Origin: Rhodoferax sp. WC2427
GTDB taxonomy: Bacteria > Pseudomonadota > Gammaproteobacteria > Burkholderiales > Burkholderiaceae_C
DNA: 64,000 nucleotides
Assembly (NCBI RefSeq): GCF_040822085.1
Contig: NZ_CP162006.1
Span: 496,001-560,000 of the forward strand
Direction of reading: 5' to 3'
The notes under the pieces were generated by a model. It was not told the DNA's origin and did not search any database. It saw only the letters and a program-made list of their open reading frames with translations. The position numbers and the translations under genes are program-made. Shown piece by piece: positions 63,587 through 64,000 of this stretch. Position 1 is the first letter of the stretch. Every line of letters begins with the position of its first letter.

Positions 63587-64000
63587 TTACCCCCGTTTTC
63601 CACGGGCGAGATCAACTCCGAGTTGTTTTAATTTGCGATATAGATGTGTGCGCTCCAGGCCGGTTTGTTCTGCAACACGGGTCATGGATCCACCTTCTTG
63701 GGCAAGATGAAATTCGAAGTAGGCCTTTTCAAAACCATCGCGTGCTTCCCTTAGCGGTTTGTCCAAGTCAAAGGTCTGCTGTGACTGGGGGCCAAGGAGG
63801 CTGGTGCTGGAGAGGGCACCAGGCATGCTGCTGAGCATTTCCAAGGGGACGACCCGGTTGTCCGAATGGGCTTGCAAGACAGGTACCGGCGCGGCTTTGC
63901 GTGTGGCGTTGCGCGTCAGCGCTTGCTCGACTGCTTTCAACAGCTTTTGCAGGGTAATGGGCTTTTCCAAAAACGAGAAGGCCCCGATACGTGTGGCTTC
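63587..64000 (-). CDS. NtrX-like response regulator, C-terminal part (5' cut by window)
   Basis: The fragment begins with the receiver end EATRIGAFSFLEKPITLQKL and passes through a short linker straight into the NtrX-type C-terminal region (LREARDGFEKAYFEFHLAQE) and a Fis-type helix-turn-helix (VAEQTGLERTHLYRKLKQLG). NtrX and NtrC proteins have an AAA+ sigma-54 domain of about 240 residues at this point; here only about 40 residues separate the two. The likely partner is an NtrY-like kinase upstream, outside the window. Confidence 0.8.
   Translation of the reverse strand, partial: EATRIGAFSFLEKPITLQKLLKAVEQALTRNATRKAAPVPVLQAHSDNRVVPLEMLSSMPGALSSTSLLGPQSQQTFDLDKPLREARDGFEKAYFEFHLAQEGGSMTRVAEQTGLERTHLYRKLKQLGVDLARGKRG

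Overview
The window is a GC-rich chromosomal segment of a polarly flagellated betaproteobacterium. The 16S rRNA (in both copies), the rrn layout (16S, tRNA-Ile, tRNA-Ala, 23S, 5S), the flagellar gene set (FlhF, CheZ, CheD, FliT) and a family of small palindromic intergenic repeats suggest Comamonadaceae, perhaps close to Rhodoferax or Curvibacter. The genus is an inference from memory; no search was run.

Layout. (1) 194-9306, all minus strand: motA-motB, cheY-cheZ, then flhB-flhA-flhF-flhG-like-fliA joined by 1-8 base overlaps. The flhG-like product has lost the ATPase P-loop. (2) 9510-20848, plus strand: a probable flagellin glycosylation island. It starts with a 2022-residue protein carrying three TPR-GT41 (SPINDLY/OGT-like) modules. 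CDP-sugar genes (rfbF, rfbG, an rfbC-like epimerase), an NAD-dependent epimerase, a CmcI-like protein, a TylF-like methyltransferase and a hexapeptide acyltransferase follow. (3) 20989-26193: two divergent flagellin genes, then fliD, fliS and fliT, with sigma-28-like promoters and strong terminators. (4) 26393-37876: fliE (minus), then fliFGHIJK and fliLMNOPQR (plus). (5) 37950-39691, minus: a receiver-histidine kinase and a NarL-type regulator. (6) 39874-46162, plus: a small CheZ-like protein, cheY2, cheA, cheW, cheR, cheD, cheB. (7) 46222-48129, minus: an ABC-F ATPase (Uup type). (8) 48437-59900: two complete rrn operons in direct tandem, 5729 bases each, six bases apart, with no difference seen. 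(9) 59901-63287: IS66 debris and a complete IS21-family element. (10) 63488-64000, minus: tRNA-Phe and the end of an NtrX-like regulator without an AAA+ domain.

How it fits together. Regions 1, 4 and 6 encode the export gate, basal body, switch, motor and chemotaxis signalling. Region 3 supplies filament, cap and chaperones late through FliA. Region 2 sits between the motor and flagellin genes, so it most likely makes and attaches an unusual deoxysugar to flagellin. The tandem rrn block next to IS debris looks like a recent duplication or an unstable region.

Strongest leads: the three-headed GT41 protein and its near-identical internal segment; the P-loop-less FlhG that keeps an FlhF-activator-like N terminus; the CheZ-like mini-protein that shares a C-terminal tail with CheD; the tandem rrn operons; and the palindromic repeat family, one copy of which lies inside the uup reading frame.
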